Below are positions 16,935 through 25,390 of a stretch of DNA of 64,000 bases, in pieces; position 1 is the stretch's first letter, and every line of letters starts with the position of its first letter. The notes beneath the pieces were generated by a model. That model was given only the letters and a program-made list of their open reading frames with translations. It had not been told where the DNA came from and searched no databases. This DNA is from CP2-2F sp034432555 (GTDB lineage: Bacteria; Chloroflexota; Anaerolineae; Aggregatilineales; UBA2796): contig DAOUBW010000014.1 of the NCBI GenBank assembly GCA_034432555.1, positions 124,001 to 188,000 on the forward strand. Direction: 5' to 3'. The position numbers and the translations under genes are program-made.

Positions 16935-18242
16935 ATGAGCAAACGCTCGTCTGCCCAAATGCCCGTCCCTTTGAATTATCCCGATGTGTTGGGCTGGTAC
17001 AGCCCTGCCCGCCAAACGGTAGACTCGCTTCAGGTTGCCCTTGCCGTGCGCCCAACGCCTGTGCCTGCTGGCAAATCGGTTGAGGTAGTGGTGCTGCTGC
17101 AAAACCTGCTCGGTGGTGAAACGGACGCGGTGCTGCGCCTTGTGGTGCCTGAAAAAGACCTTGCCAACAAGGCGGGGCGCTTCTCCACGCCGCTGCAAAA
17201 GGTGGTGCGCGTTGGGCTGCGTGCGGGCGAAGTTGGCTATGCGACTCTCCCGATGTTGGTTGGGCATCAGGCACAGGCAGGCGAATACAAAGTGCAGGTC
17301 GAGGTTGTTTGTGAGGTGAAAAAGCACGGCGCTGGGCGCGTGCGCGATCTTGATCATCCCGCGAAATTCGCTATTCATGATGTGCCGCTTGAGCGCCACC
17401 CGATTTATGAAGCAATTCACGGCTTGCCCTTTGCCGCAGAAGCAGGAGCCAAAACACGCACAGGCGTATTCGTCAGCGCGCCGTTCACTGTGCTGCCGCC
17501 GACCATTGCTGGCTTGCCTGGCGAAATGCGCCCCAACTACGTCACGCTGTGGACGGATGCTGATTACCGTGATCCGCGCTTTCTGACGGCGCAAGCGGGC
17601 GAGATTGTGAAGAAGATGCTGCCACTGCTGCGCCGTGAACGCGCCTTTTTCCCACTCTTGAAAGCTGTGCAAGCGCGCTTTGATACGGCGGGCTATCGCT
17701 TATGGGCAGGCGAAGCGGTCATGATCGCCAAGATGCTGACGCTCACGCTGGAGATGGGCGCGCCGATCACCATCGCCGGGCAAGATGCACCCATTTACCC
17801 ACGCTGGCACGCCACGCTCAGCCAAACGCTGCTTAACGATCCTGATTTGGTGAACCCAAACGCCGTTGAAATGTTGGTGACACGGGTGCTGTTCGCCGAT
17901 CTGATCTACGATGCAGGCTTGATTGCCTTCTCAATGCTCGGCACGCTCACCAGCGAGAGTTTCGGCACCGATGAAGAACTGCAAGGCTATCTTGATGAGT
18001 TGGTGGGCGCCTTAATTGGTCTCGACTCAGGCTTAAACCTCAACCGCGCTTGGCTGCCTTTGGCGCTGGGCGGCTTATTCGCCAATTCGCAGGTGACTAT
18101 GCCGCGTGAGGACATGGTGGAGACGGCGCACCTATTCCTGAATGCGCGCGATAAGCGCCTTGATGAGGCGGACGACTCACAGGTCGTCCTCTTTAACATT
18201 GCAGATGACCTGATTGATCGTGCCACCACAGGCGAAGGGTGA
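16935..18242 (+). CDS. Protein of unknown function, 435 residues
   Basis: I do not recognise this family. The N-terminal ~170 residues look like a beta-sandwich (ALAVRPTPVPAGKSVEVVVLLQNLLGGETDAVLRL in part), in the style of an immunoglobulin-like or DUF11-like domain. A helical C-terminal part (about 210-430) contains LLRRERAFFPLLKAVQARF and several amphipathic helices. There is no signal peptide or membrane segment, so it is probably cytoplasmic. Codon use matches the neighbours and the gene is intact, so it is real. It stands alone on the plus strand and converges with the esterase-CapA gene only 6 nt away. Confidence 0.75.
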   Translation: MSKRSSAQMPVPLNYPDVLGWYSPARQTVDSLQVALAVRPTPVPAGKSVEVVVLLQNLLGGETDAVLRLVVPEKDLANKAGRFSTPLQKVVRVGLRAGEVGYATLPMLVGHQAQAGEYKVQVEVVCEVKKHGAGRVRDLDHPAKFAIHDVPLERHPIYEAIHGLPFAAEAGAKTRTGVFVSAPFTVLPPTIAGLPGEMRPNYVTLWTDADYRDPRFLTAQAGEIVKKMLPLLRRERAFFPLLKAVQARFDTAGYRLWAGEAVMIAKMLTLTLEMGAPITIAGQDAPIYPRWHATLSQTLLNDPDLVNPNAVEMLVTRVLFADLIYDAGLIAFSMLGTLTSESFGTDEELQGYLDELVGALIGLDSGLNLNRAWLPLALGGLFANSQVTMPREDMVETAHLFLNARDKRLDEADDSQVVLFNIADDLIDRATTGEG

Positions 18243-18248
18243 TCGCCG

Positions 18249-20411
18249 TTAGCGCGCAAACATATGGTTCAGAAAATGCGTGCGGTTGTGCGTGTCCATC
18301 GGGCGCGGACGCCCTAGTGAATCAATGATGCCGACGAACAGATCAACCGAGACGATCCGCCCAGCATAGAGGTAGACCGTCGGCATGAAGAAGCGCATTT
18401 GGAAATAGGTCTGGTCAAAGTACAGATTGCCCAAGCCGAAATGGATAAATGCTTCACGTCCATCGGGCGTGCTGTGGAAGGCGAACGTTTGCGGCACATG
18501 CGCTTGGGTGCCAAGCACCACATCCGCGCCCAGATCGGCAAGCCGCTGAAAATCGGCGCGCTGCTGTGCCGTTGGTGTGAAGGTATCGAACTCGCGGTAC
18601 TGCACACTCACGATCACGGCATCATGCGTTGCTTTTAGCTGTGGCAAAGCCGCTTGCAGCCAGTCCAAATCGCAGAAGGCAGCGCCGGGCGTGCTTTCGG
18701 TGGCAAGCGCCATCTGCGGACCCGCCCAATTACACGCCAACAGTGCAAGCGTGTTGCCGTTGTGTGCCAACGAGAGCGCCTGCCGTGCCTGTGCCAACCT
18801 CTCGCCGCCGCCGTAGGTCAGCATTCCCGCCGCCTGATAACGCGCCAAGGTGCTGAGGTAGGCAGCCTGACCGTAATCGTTGTTGTGATTGCCCGAAAGC
18901 TCCACCACATCCACGCCAAGCGCTTCAAAGAGCGCGAAATGGGCTTCTTTGGCACAAAAGGCACCCGGCGGACGCCCGCCCTCAAAGCGCGGGCAGGTTG
19001 GGTGAAAGGATACCTCGTTGCTGATGTGGAAAAAATCGGCGCGGCGCGTGAAGCCGCGCAAGCCTTCGGCTGCCCAGTCCACACCATATGTATCAAGGGC
19101 AACTTGTGTGCCGCGCACTAACGCCGTCACGCCGGAGAAGGTGGCGCGTGTCAGCTTATGGGCAGCGAAAGTTGGCGTTGGGCTTGGCAACGCTAAGGGA
19201 TAGGACGCCGCATCGCCATCCAGCAGCCAGTCAATCGGGTGTGCCTCGTCCACACGCAGCACGCGCCAGCGCGGCGTTAAATCTTCCCATGCCCGCAGCG
19301 TATAGCGTCCGCGTTCACGTTCTAGCAGCGGCAGCAATTCGTCAGGCGGCAGACTGAGCGTCTCACTATGCAGGCGGACGCCCTGCGCGCTCAATTTCTC
19401 CCGCGTGATTGAATCCACCACCAACTGCGGATCGTACATGCCTTCGCGCACAGCGCGCAAATGGGCAGCTTCAAGGCTGACGTGCGTGCTTTTGTAGGCG
19501 GCGGCTGGCACAAACAGCGCGTAGGATTCAGCGGCGCGGCGTATCGGCACATCCAGTGCGCTAGGCGTTGGGCTAGGCACAGCAGACGGCGCGTGCTGAA
19601 AGTTCAGCCACGCCGCGCCATAAAAGGCGAGGTAATCGGTGACGTGCGAGCGCCAATACGCAGCGGTGTGCCGCCCTTCAGGGTAAACCGTGTACTGATG
19701 GGGAATTGCGCGGGCTGCCAAGCGCCTGCTGAGCAGGGCAATATTGGGCGCGGCATAGTCGTTCCGCCCATGGTCAAGCCAGATACGCAGCGTCTCCAGA
19801 TCGGGTGCGCTCTGTGCTAGAAAAAGCGGATTTGCCGTCCGTAGATGCTCTAGGCTAAAGAAGGCGCTGTGACCACCCACTGCACCGAAAACGCCGGGAT
19901 AGCGAAAGGCAAGGTGAAACGCCCAAAAGCCGCCGCGTGAGATGCCACCGATGGCGCGTGTCTCGCGCTGACCATCGGCACGGAAGGTTGGCTCCACAGT
20001 TGGGATTAACTCGGTGAGCAGCAGGTTGCCAAAGCTGACCGCACCGAACTGATTCAAGTTGGCGATCTCACCACCATAAGGCAGCACCACCACCATAGGC
20101 GGCAGCCAGCCATCACGAATGCCCGCATCCAGCGCGGCGGCAAGGTTCAGCTTCAGCCAATAGTCTGTGCCAGTGGCATCCGAGCCATGCAGCAAGTAGA
20201 GGATCGGGTAGCGCCACGCGGCGCGCTCGGGGGCTTCGAAACACGGCGGCGTGTAGATGGCGTAGCGCACATTTTGCCCGATCAACGCGCTGCGGAAGCT
20301 GTATTCGGTCACGCTGCCGTTGATCTCAGCGCAAGTTTCGGTTTGGGCAAAGGTGGGCAGGGCAGTGATCAACAGACAGGCAGAGAGCAAGGCGATCAGG
20401 GTGCGGCGCAT
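18249..20411 (-). CDS. Secreted esterase - CapA-type phosphoesterase fusion
   Basis: A 720-residue exported protein with a signal peptide (about 1-22). Residues ~30-270 form an alpha/beta-hydrolase of the enterochelin esterase/esterase D type: YLLHGSD oxyanion region, nucleophile serine in GGISRGG, acid in WLDHGRND and histidine in YPEGRHTAAYW. A linker domain of unknown type follows (about 285-440). The C-terminal ~270 residues belong to the CapA/PgsA (PGA_cap) metallophosphatase-like family, with SNEVSFHP, ELSGNHNNDYG, GTQAHVPQTF and HFGLGNLYFDQ. Each half is well known alone; together they suggest an extracytoplasmic enzyme acting on an esterified polymer. Its substrate is unknown. Confidence 0.82.
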   Translation of the reverse strand: MRRTLIALLSACLLITALPTFAQTETCAEINGSVTEYSFRSALIGQNVRYAIYTPPCFEAPERAAWRYPILYLLHGSDATGTDYWLKLNLAAALDAGIRDGWLPPMVVVLPYGGEIANLNQFGAVSFGNLLLTELIPTVEPTFRADGQRETRAIGGISRGGFWAFHLAFRYPGVFGAVGGHSAFFSLEHLRTANPLFLAQSAPDLETLRIWLDHGRNDYAAPNIALLSRRLAARAIPHQYTVYPEGRHTAAYWRSHVTDYLAFYGAAWLNFQHAPSAVPSPTPSALDVPIRRAAESYALFVPAAAYKSTHVSLEAAHLRAVREGMYDPQLVVDSITREKLSAQGVRLHSETLSLPPDELLPLLERERGRYTLRAWEDLTPRWRVLRVDEAHPIDWLLDGDAASYPLALPSPTPTFAAHKLTRATFSGVTALVRGTQVALDTYGVDWAAEGLRGFTRRADFFHISNEVSFHPTCPRFEGGRPPGAFCAKEAHFALFEALGVDVVELSGNHNNDYGQAAYLSTLARYQAAGMLTYGGGERLAQARQALSLAHNGNTLALLACNWAGPQMALATESTPGAAFCDLDWLQAALPQLKATHDAVIVSVQYREFDTFTPTAQQRADFQRLADLGADVVLGTQAHVPQTFAFHSTPDGREAFIHFGLGNLYFDQTYFQMRFFMPTVYLYAGRIVSVDLFVGIIDSLGRPRPMDTHNRTHFLNHMFAR

Positions 20412-20478
20412 GGGAAAGAGTCCTCATCAGGGTGTGCAGTCACCTTGTTTTTACCGCGTCTGTGTGGATGGCACAAAA

Positions 20479-20510
20479 AATCAGGGCAGCGCCTTTGCCC
20501 TACCCTGATT
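20479..20510 (-). terminator. Rho-independent terminator of the subtilase gene
   Basis: Read on the minus strand: AATCAGGG, a 16-nt loop with an alternative inner pairing, CCCTGATT, and then TTTTTT. It lies 56 nt past the subtilase stop. A second hairpin, TGCAGTGTGC-6 nt-GCACACTGCA (20529-20554), sits between it and the stop codon and may protect the transcript end. Confidence 0.8.
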
Positions 20511-20565
20511 AGTGTGTGATTGTTGAGATGCAGTGTGCGGTTAGGCACACTGCACCCAAACGAGC

Positions 20566-23500
20566 TTACTGACGCGGCACGAAGGTGGGCGCCACCTCAG
20601 GTGCATTCGGTGCGTCGGGCTGTGGTGGGAACCAACGCCCTGCCAGACCGAAGTCACCGGGCATACCGTAGGCGATTGGCAGCACATAGTGACCGCCGCC
20701 CGTCGCGGTGGTGTCTGGCATCCGCAGGAAGAACATGCCCATCGAAGGACGGTAGACGCCCAAGTCGGTAATGCCGTTGCCATCCCAGTCACCGGCAACA
20801 GGCGCATCGCTTGCGCTGCCGAAAGCCACGCTTTCATCAGCAAAGACAATGCCATTCGTCACCGAGTTGAGCAGGTACATGATCGAGGTGGACGGACGGA
20901 AGACGCCGGGCGAATCCGCACCGTTGCCGTCCCAGTCACCCGCGAACGGAATATCACCCGGATCGCCGAAGATCATGTCGAAGTCGGCAAAGCCGGTGCT
21001 GTTCGTATTCCGCAGCAGCAGCTGACCCGTGGACTGACGGTAAACGCCCATCGTATCAATACCATCACTGTTCCAGTCGCCCACGATTGGATAGTCGCCG
21101 CCGAGACCGAAGGCGAACTCAATGTAGGGCGGTGCGCCGTTGATGCTGTTGCTGAGCCTCACGAAGCCGTTGCTAGGATCGTAGATGCCGGGCGTATCAG
21201 TGCCGTCACCATCCCAGTCACCGGCAATCGGAACGATGCCCGACGGACCCATCACGCCGATGTAGTTGGCGGGACCGCTGCTCAGGCTGCTGCGTAGGTA
21301 GAAGGTGAGGTTGCTATCGCGGCGGACGCCGATAGTATCGCCTGTGAGTGGGTTCGGCAAGCCGGGACCGCTCACATCAACGACCTGTGTCCGCCCAAAG
21401 CCGCTGGCGTTGTGGTAGTACAGCAGCAGGATGCGTGCAATACCGCTGCCCGGCACGTAGTTGGCGAGGTTGTAATCCACTGGGATTGCGTCTACGGGAC
21501 GAGCGAAGTACCACGGCACACCCGTGAACGGACCACCCACGCTGGCGCCGGTGAAGTCGAAGATGTCGGCGGTTGGGTTATAGGTCATGTAGGGCGTGGA
21601 GTCGATCACTTCGAAGTACTCGTAGCTGAACGCCTCGACGCGGAAGTTGAAGGGCTGACCGGCGGTCAGTTTCAAGCCACCGCCACCGAAGGGGCTTGCG
21701 CCGGCGCCGCCAGCAGCCACACCCATCACGTAGGTGTTGTTCAAGAACTTGTAGGTCTGGACGGGACCGAGTGGGTCGGCAAACTCAATTGGATTGACGA
21801 AATCCTGAATGCCAACAGGCGTTGTGCCGATGCCACCAGCCACAGCGAGATTTGAGCCGTGGAAATCCACCTGAACGTTGGAGACGCTGAAGCGTGCATT
21901 CCACAGAATGTAGTCATCAACGCCGTTCTGATCCACGTCAATGTAGACAGCGTACTCAACTTCCTTCGGCGTGGTCACATTGCTCCACGGCACAATGGCA
22001 AAGTAGATTTGCGTTGCGCCAAGGTTACCGCTGCGTGCGCCGTAGTCGCTGGTTACACCCACATAGCGGATATCGGCATGGTTTTCAGGCGCGCCCAAAA
22101 CATTGGGTTCGTTCGGGCTTTGGTACATCAGGCGGAAGGGCGAAACCATTGCCTCGGCGTTGAATTCCAAGCCCGTACCGCTCAGCGAGCCGGTTGCAAA
22201 AGTCGTGCCGCTTTGGGCAAGGTTTGCGGTGCCGCTGGTGCCTGGCAGCACGAGATGGCTGCTATCTGCCTTCATAGCCGAGACAGGGCGCACCACTGCA
22301 TGGTAAGGCACGCGCAGCACCGGACCGACTGCCGGCGTGAGCAGCACATTGCCGTTCACCTCAGGCAGCCACTCACGGCGCACGCCCCCTTGAACGGTTG
22401 GCGTTGCCGGATCGCGGTTAAGCGCGCCATCTGTTACAGGGTTGGCGGTGATCGTCACGGTCACCGTTGCCGTGCCTGCCACTGGCACCACAATGTTGCT
22501 TGGTGAAGCGCTAACCGTCGTGCCGTTCTGGTTCACGATGTTCTGCACCGAAACCGCGTAAGCCTGCGGCGCGGCGCTCATGTTCTTGACCGTGATCGTG
22601 CGCGAGAAGACACCGCTGCCAAGCACTTCCAACAAGCCGAACGAGACGCTCACACGCTCTGGCGCTGCCGAGTCGTAGGCGATAGCAGGTGCTGCCTCCG
22701 CGCTGGAGATATTGGCGCGCCCTGTCCCCATGCGCCCAACACCGTAGACGAGCGTTGATAGACCGGGCTGCACAAACACGTCGTTATTCGCCGTGTTCAT
22801 GATCAATGCCTTGATCTGAGCAGGCGTCCAGGTTGGATATTTCTGGCGCAGCAAGGATGCCATGCCAGCGACCATCGGTGCAGCCATCGAAGTGCCGCTG
22901 TAGCGTGCGCTCTGGTTATAGACTGGACCAGGCACGGCGGGCCCGACCGACGAGAGGATATTGGTGCCGGGCGCTGCTACGTCAGGCTTCAGCACGAGCG
23001 GTGAAATGTTGGTGGCACGGCGCGGTCCGCGTGACGAACTGCTGTTCAAGCCGTCAATCATGCCAACGCTGAGTGTGCCATTGAGTCCAGACAGCGTGCG
23101 GAACTCAGCACAGGCAGAGCCTTCAAGCTGGATGGAAGGGATAGTGATCGTCGGATCGGAGCCGCCCATCGTCAAGGCGGGGCCCGTCACCGAGCAGACC
23201 AGTGCTGCAATCGCACCGGAGTCCTGTGCGCGCTTCACTTTTTCCACAAATGGGCACCCACCACGATCCACCAGGGCGATGTTGCCTGCAATGGCTGCGG
23301 CGTTTGTCAGTGGTCCGGTGCCGCAAGCAGTCAGCGGATCAGCGATGACGATGTTACCTGTCACAGAGAAGGTTTGAGGACCGAAGGCTGCACCAAAGGC
23401 AGCGTACACTTTCGAGAAAGGTGCATTCAGCGTGAACAACGGCGCAAAAATGCTGGTGTTTGCTACGCTGATCGCCGACGATGCAGCAGCGGGGCTGCCC

Positions 23501-24693
23501 GTCACAAAGAAGCTATCGCCACCATTGCCAGCAGAGGCAACCACCACCACACCGGCGGTCGTCGCGTTGTTGATAGCCGTCTCGTAGAGTCCCAAGCCGC
23601 TGCCGTAGTTCGAGCCAAGCGACATATTGATCACATCGAGGCGGTCGGCGGGCGAAAAGTCACCGTTGGGATCAATGGAACGATCAATAGCTGCCACAAC
23701 ATTGGTGGTTGCCGTCGAGCCATAGCAACCAAAGACACGATAGACGTACAGTTGTGCCAGCGGCGCAATGCCGGGTCCGATCCGCATGGTGGCGAGGGGC
23801 GTGGTGGTGTCATAAGGGCCGGTGTAGGTCGAGCCATCGAAGGCAACGCCATAGCCGATCAACGAGCCTGCCACGTGCGTGCCGTGGTGAACGGGCGAAG
23901 TCTCGCCGGCGAAGCCGACGGGATAGGTTGGGCTGGGCCAGCAAGTCAGCGGGTCGGGATCAGGGGCTGGCACGGAAAACGGGTCACGTGCATCGTAGGT
24001 ATCGCCCACGAAGTCATAGCCACCCACGACCTTAGCTGCCAAAGCGCCGGTGAAGCTGCCCCATGTGTCACTAGGCGTGCCGCCGAAGTGTGCATGGCGG
24101 TAGTCGAGACCGTCATCAATCACACCCACGCGGACACCAGCACCCGTGTAGCCACTCTGCCAGACCGGCGGCGCTTGAACATTGACAGCCGCGTCAGCGT
24201 TGGCGCGCTCGACGATGCTATCAGGGTACAGATTCTTGACGCCGGGAATCTGGCGCAGCGCATTGACATTTGCCGCGTCCACTTCCACCACGATGGCGTT
24301 CACCGCGGCGCGCAGCGTGTTCAGCACGCGCACATTGCCGGGCAGGGTCGCCATAAAGTTCGTGGCAAGCGTCTGTTCTGCTTCAACAGCGCTGCTCATG
24401 TTGGCGGCGACGGCATCCACCGAGGCGCCATCAGCCACAATGCCGAAGGCAAGTGCCGTCGGTGGTTGGCTCATCTCTACGATAATGCGCGTGCGCCCGT
24501 TTGCCTGCACCCACAGATCATCAGCCGCCAGCTCTGGGAGCAGGTTACTATAGTCTGGGGAGACACCCGGACGCTTTACATTACCACCATCTTGTGCCAG
24601 CGCTGGCACGCTGACGTTCATCGCCAGCAAGCCCGCAACTAGGGCTACAATCAGTCCGAATACTACGGACTTCCGCGAAACACCATTCATCAT
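20566..24693 (-). CDS. Secreted subtilisin-like (S8) serine protease with PA domain and C-terminal repeats
   Basis: A 1375-residue exported protease. I choose the ATG at 24693, preceded by GAGGGA 7 nt upstream, over the TTG five codons earlier. Signal peptide ~1-34; I9-type prodomain ~65-165 (RIIVEMSQPP ... LRQIPGVKNLYPD). The catalytic triad is D193 (GVIDDG), H270 (HGTHVAG) and S602 (SGTSMAAP). A PA domain is inserted before the serine (about 425-515). Fn3-like beta domains follow, then at least four ~50-residue repeats with the pattern PxAGDWDGxGxxxxGVYRPSxGxxxLxNS near the C-terminus. The likely job is digestion of extracellular protein. A strong terminator follows. Confidence 0.93.
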   Translation of the reverse strand: MMNGVSRKSVVFGLIVALVAGLLAMNVSVPALAQDGGNVKRPGVSPDYSNLLPELAADDLWVQANGRTRIIVEMSQPPTALAFGIVADGASVDAVAANMSSAVEAEQTLATNFMATLPGNVRVLNTLRAAVNAIVVEVDAANVNALRQIPGVKNLYPDSIVERANADAAVNVQAPPVWQSGYTGAGVRVGVIDDGLDYRHAHFGGTPSDTWGSFTGALAAKVVGGYDFVGDTYDARDPFSVPAPDPDPLTCWPSPTYPVGFAGETSPVHHGTHVAGSLIGYGVAFDGSTYTGPYDTTTPLATMRIGPGIAPLAQLYVYRVFGCYGSTATTNVVAAIDRSIDPNGDFSPADRLDVINMSLGSNYGSGLGLYETAINNATTAGVVVVASAGNGGDSFFVTGSPAAASSAISVANTSIFAPLFTLNAPFSKVYAAFGAAFGPQTFSVTGNIVIADPLTACGTGPLTNAAAIAGNIALVDRGGCPFVEKVKRAQDSGAIAALVCSVTGPALTMGGSDPTITIPSIQLEGSACAEFRTLSGLNGTLSVGMIDGLNSSSSRGPRRATNISPLVLKPDVAAPGTNILSSVGPAVPGPVYNQSARYSGTSMAAPMVAGMASLLRQKYPTWTPAQIKALIMNTANNDVFVQPGLSTLVYGVGRMGTGRANISSAEAAPAIAYDSAAPERVSVSFGLLEVLGSGVFSRTITVKNMSAAPQAYAVSVQNIVNQNGTTVSASPSNIVVPVAGTATVTVTITANPVTDGALNRDPATPTVQGGVRREWLPEVNGNVLLTPAVGPVLRVPYHAVVRPVSAMKADSSHLVLPGTSGTANLAQSGTTFATGSLSGTGLEFNAEAMVSPFRLMYQSPNEPNVLGAPENHADIRYVGVTSDYGARSGNLGATQIYFAIVPWSNVTTPKEVEYAVYIDVDQNGVDDYILWNARFSVSNVQVDFHGSNLAVAGGIGTTPVGIQDFVNPIEFADPLGPVQTYKFLNNTYVMGVAAGGAGASPFGGGGLKLTAGQPFNFRVEAFSYEYFEVIDSTPYMTYNPTADIFDFTGASVGGPFTGVPWYFARPVDAIPVDYNLANYVPGSGIARILLLYYHNASGFGRTQVVDVSGPGLPNPLTGDTIGVRRDSNLTFYLRSSLSSGPANYIGVMGPSGIVPIAGDWDGDGTDTPGIYDPSNGFVRLSNSINGAPPYIEFAFGLGGDYPIVGDWNSDGIDTMGVYRQSTGQLLLRNTNSTGFADFDMIFGDPGDIPFAGDWDGNGADSPGVFRPSTSIMYLLNSVTNGIVFADESVAFGSASDAPVAGDWDGNGITDLGVYRPSMGMFFLRMPDTTATGGGHYVLPIAYGMPGDFGLAGRWFPPQPDAPNAPEVAPTFVPRQ

Positions 24694-24718
24694 TACTACA
24701 TCCCTCAATTTGGACTAA

Positions 24719-25165
24719 TTAGGGTCTATTCCGTTCAACAGGCAGATCAGGATGCACTGCTTTCACGTTGGGTAGGGCGATAATCAGCGGCAGTTTATCG
24801 GCACTCACCGTTAACGAGACGCTGTTGACTGACATCTGCGCCCGCCCTGTCACCACTGCACCAATGCTTTGATCCGTCACACGCGCAATAAACAACGCCT
24901 GCTCTAGGGCAATCCGCACCTGCGCCACGCGCAGGGCAAGATCGCGCTGCAAAGCAGGCGCGTCTGCCACACCACCAAACACAATCGAGATCGGCGGCGC
25001 CCGCAGCTCGACGATCACGCGGCGCTGGTTGGTTGTTCCTTGCGGCGCATTTGGCGTTTCAAGACCTTGAGCAACGGCGGCAGTGGACGATAACGCACTA
25101 ACGGCGCTGAACAGCACCGCTACACCGACGCCGCACACAACCAACTGAACAAAGGTTTTGTGCAT
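24719..25165 (-). CDS. Exported stand-alone prodomain-like (inhibitor I9-type) protein
   Basis: A ~148-residue protein with a signal peptide (about 1-33, ending AVAQG) and one domain. The ATG at 25165 is preferred; a TTG three codons earlier is the alternative. The mature part aligns by eye along its length with the prodomain of the subtilase encoded immediately downstream: IVEL/IVEM..PP, FG.VAD, a central helix, VN, then LP.VKAVHPD..VER against IPGVKNLYPD..VER. I9-type domains fold their protease and inhibit it. The gene lies 25 nt upstream of the protease gene on the same strand, so the two are almost surely co-transcribed. I infer a dedicated inhibitor or chaperone; no protease domain follows in this frame. 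Confidence 0.75.
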   Translation of the reverse strand: MHKTFVQLVVCGVGVAVLFSAVSALSSTAAVAQGLETPNAPQGTTNQRRVIVELRAPPISIVFGGVADAPALQRDLALRVAQVRIALEQALFIARVTDQSIGAVVTGRAQMSVNSVSLTVSADKLPLIIALPNVKAVHPDLPVERNRP

Positions 25166-25390
25166 CGCTTCCAATATCTGTTAAACGATTGTGATAGACT
25201 TTAACTAGAATCTGCTCAAATTTCTACCAAACGTTCATTTTCTAGGCGCGATTTGGTCAACTGCACAAACCGTTAGCTCTTTGTTGTGGCTGTACCTTCC
25301 AAACAATGGTTTGCCTGTAGCGTTTGGGAACTTCTTTGCCTTCGCCCGCGTCTCTGCGTTTAGCAACCGCAAAATCCAGAGAGGTGCTTT

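Noticed and set aside
16752..17672. Open frame of 306 codons on the minus strand at the start of the unknown 435-residue gene
   Set aside because: Dense in Arg/His/Gln, no ribosome site, and it overlaps the plus-strand gene that has a promoter and normal composition.
23374..24642. Long open frame (422 codons) on the plus strand opposite the subtilase
   Set aside because: It is the mirror frame of a well-supported protease gene. Its translation is rich in Arg, His and Cys with no domain, and no ribosome site precedes it.
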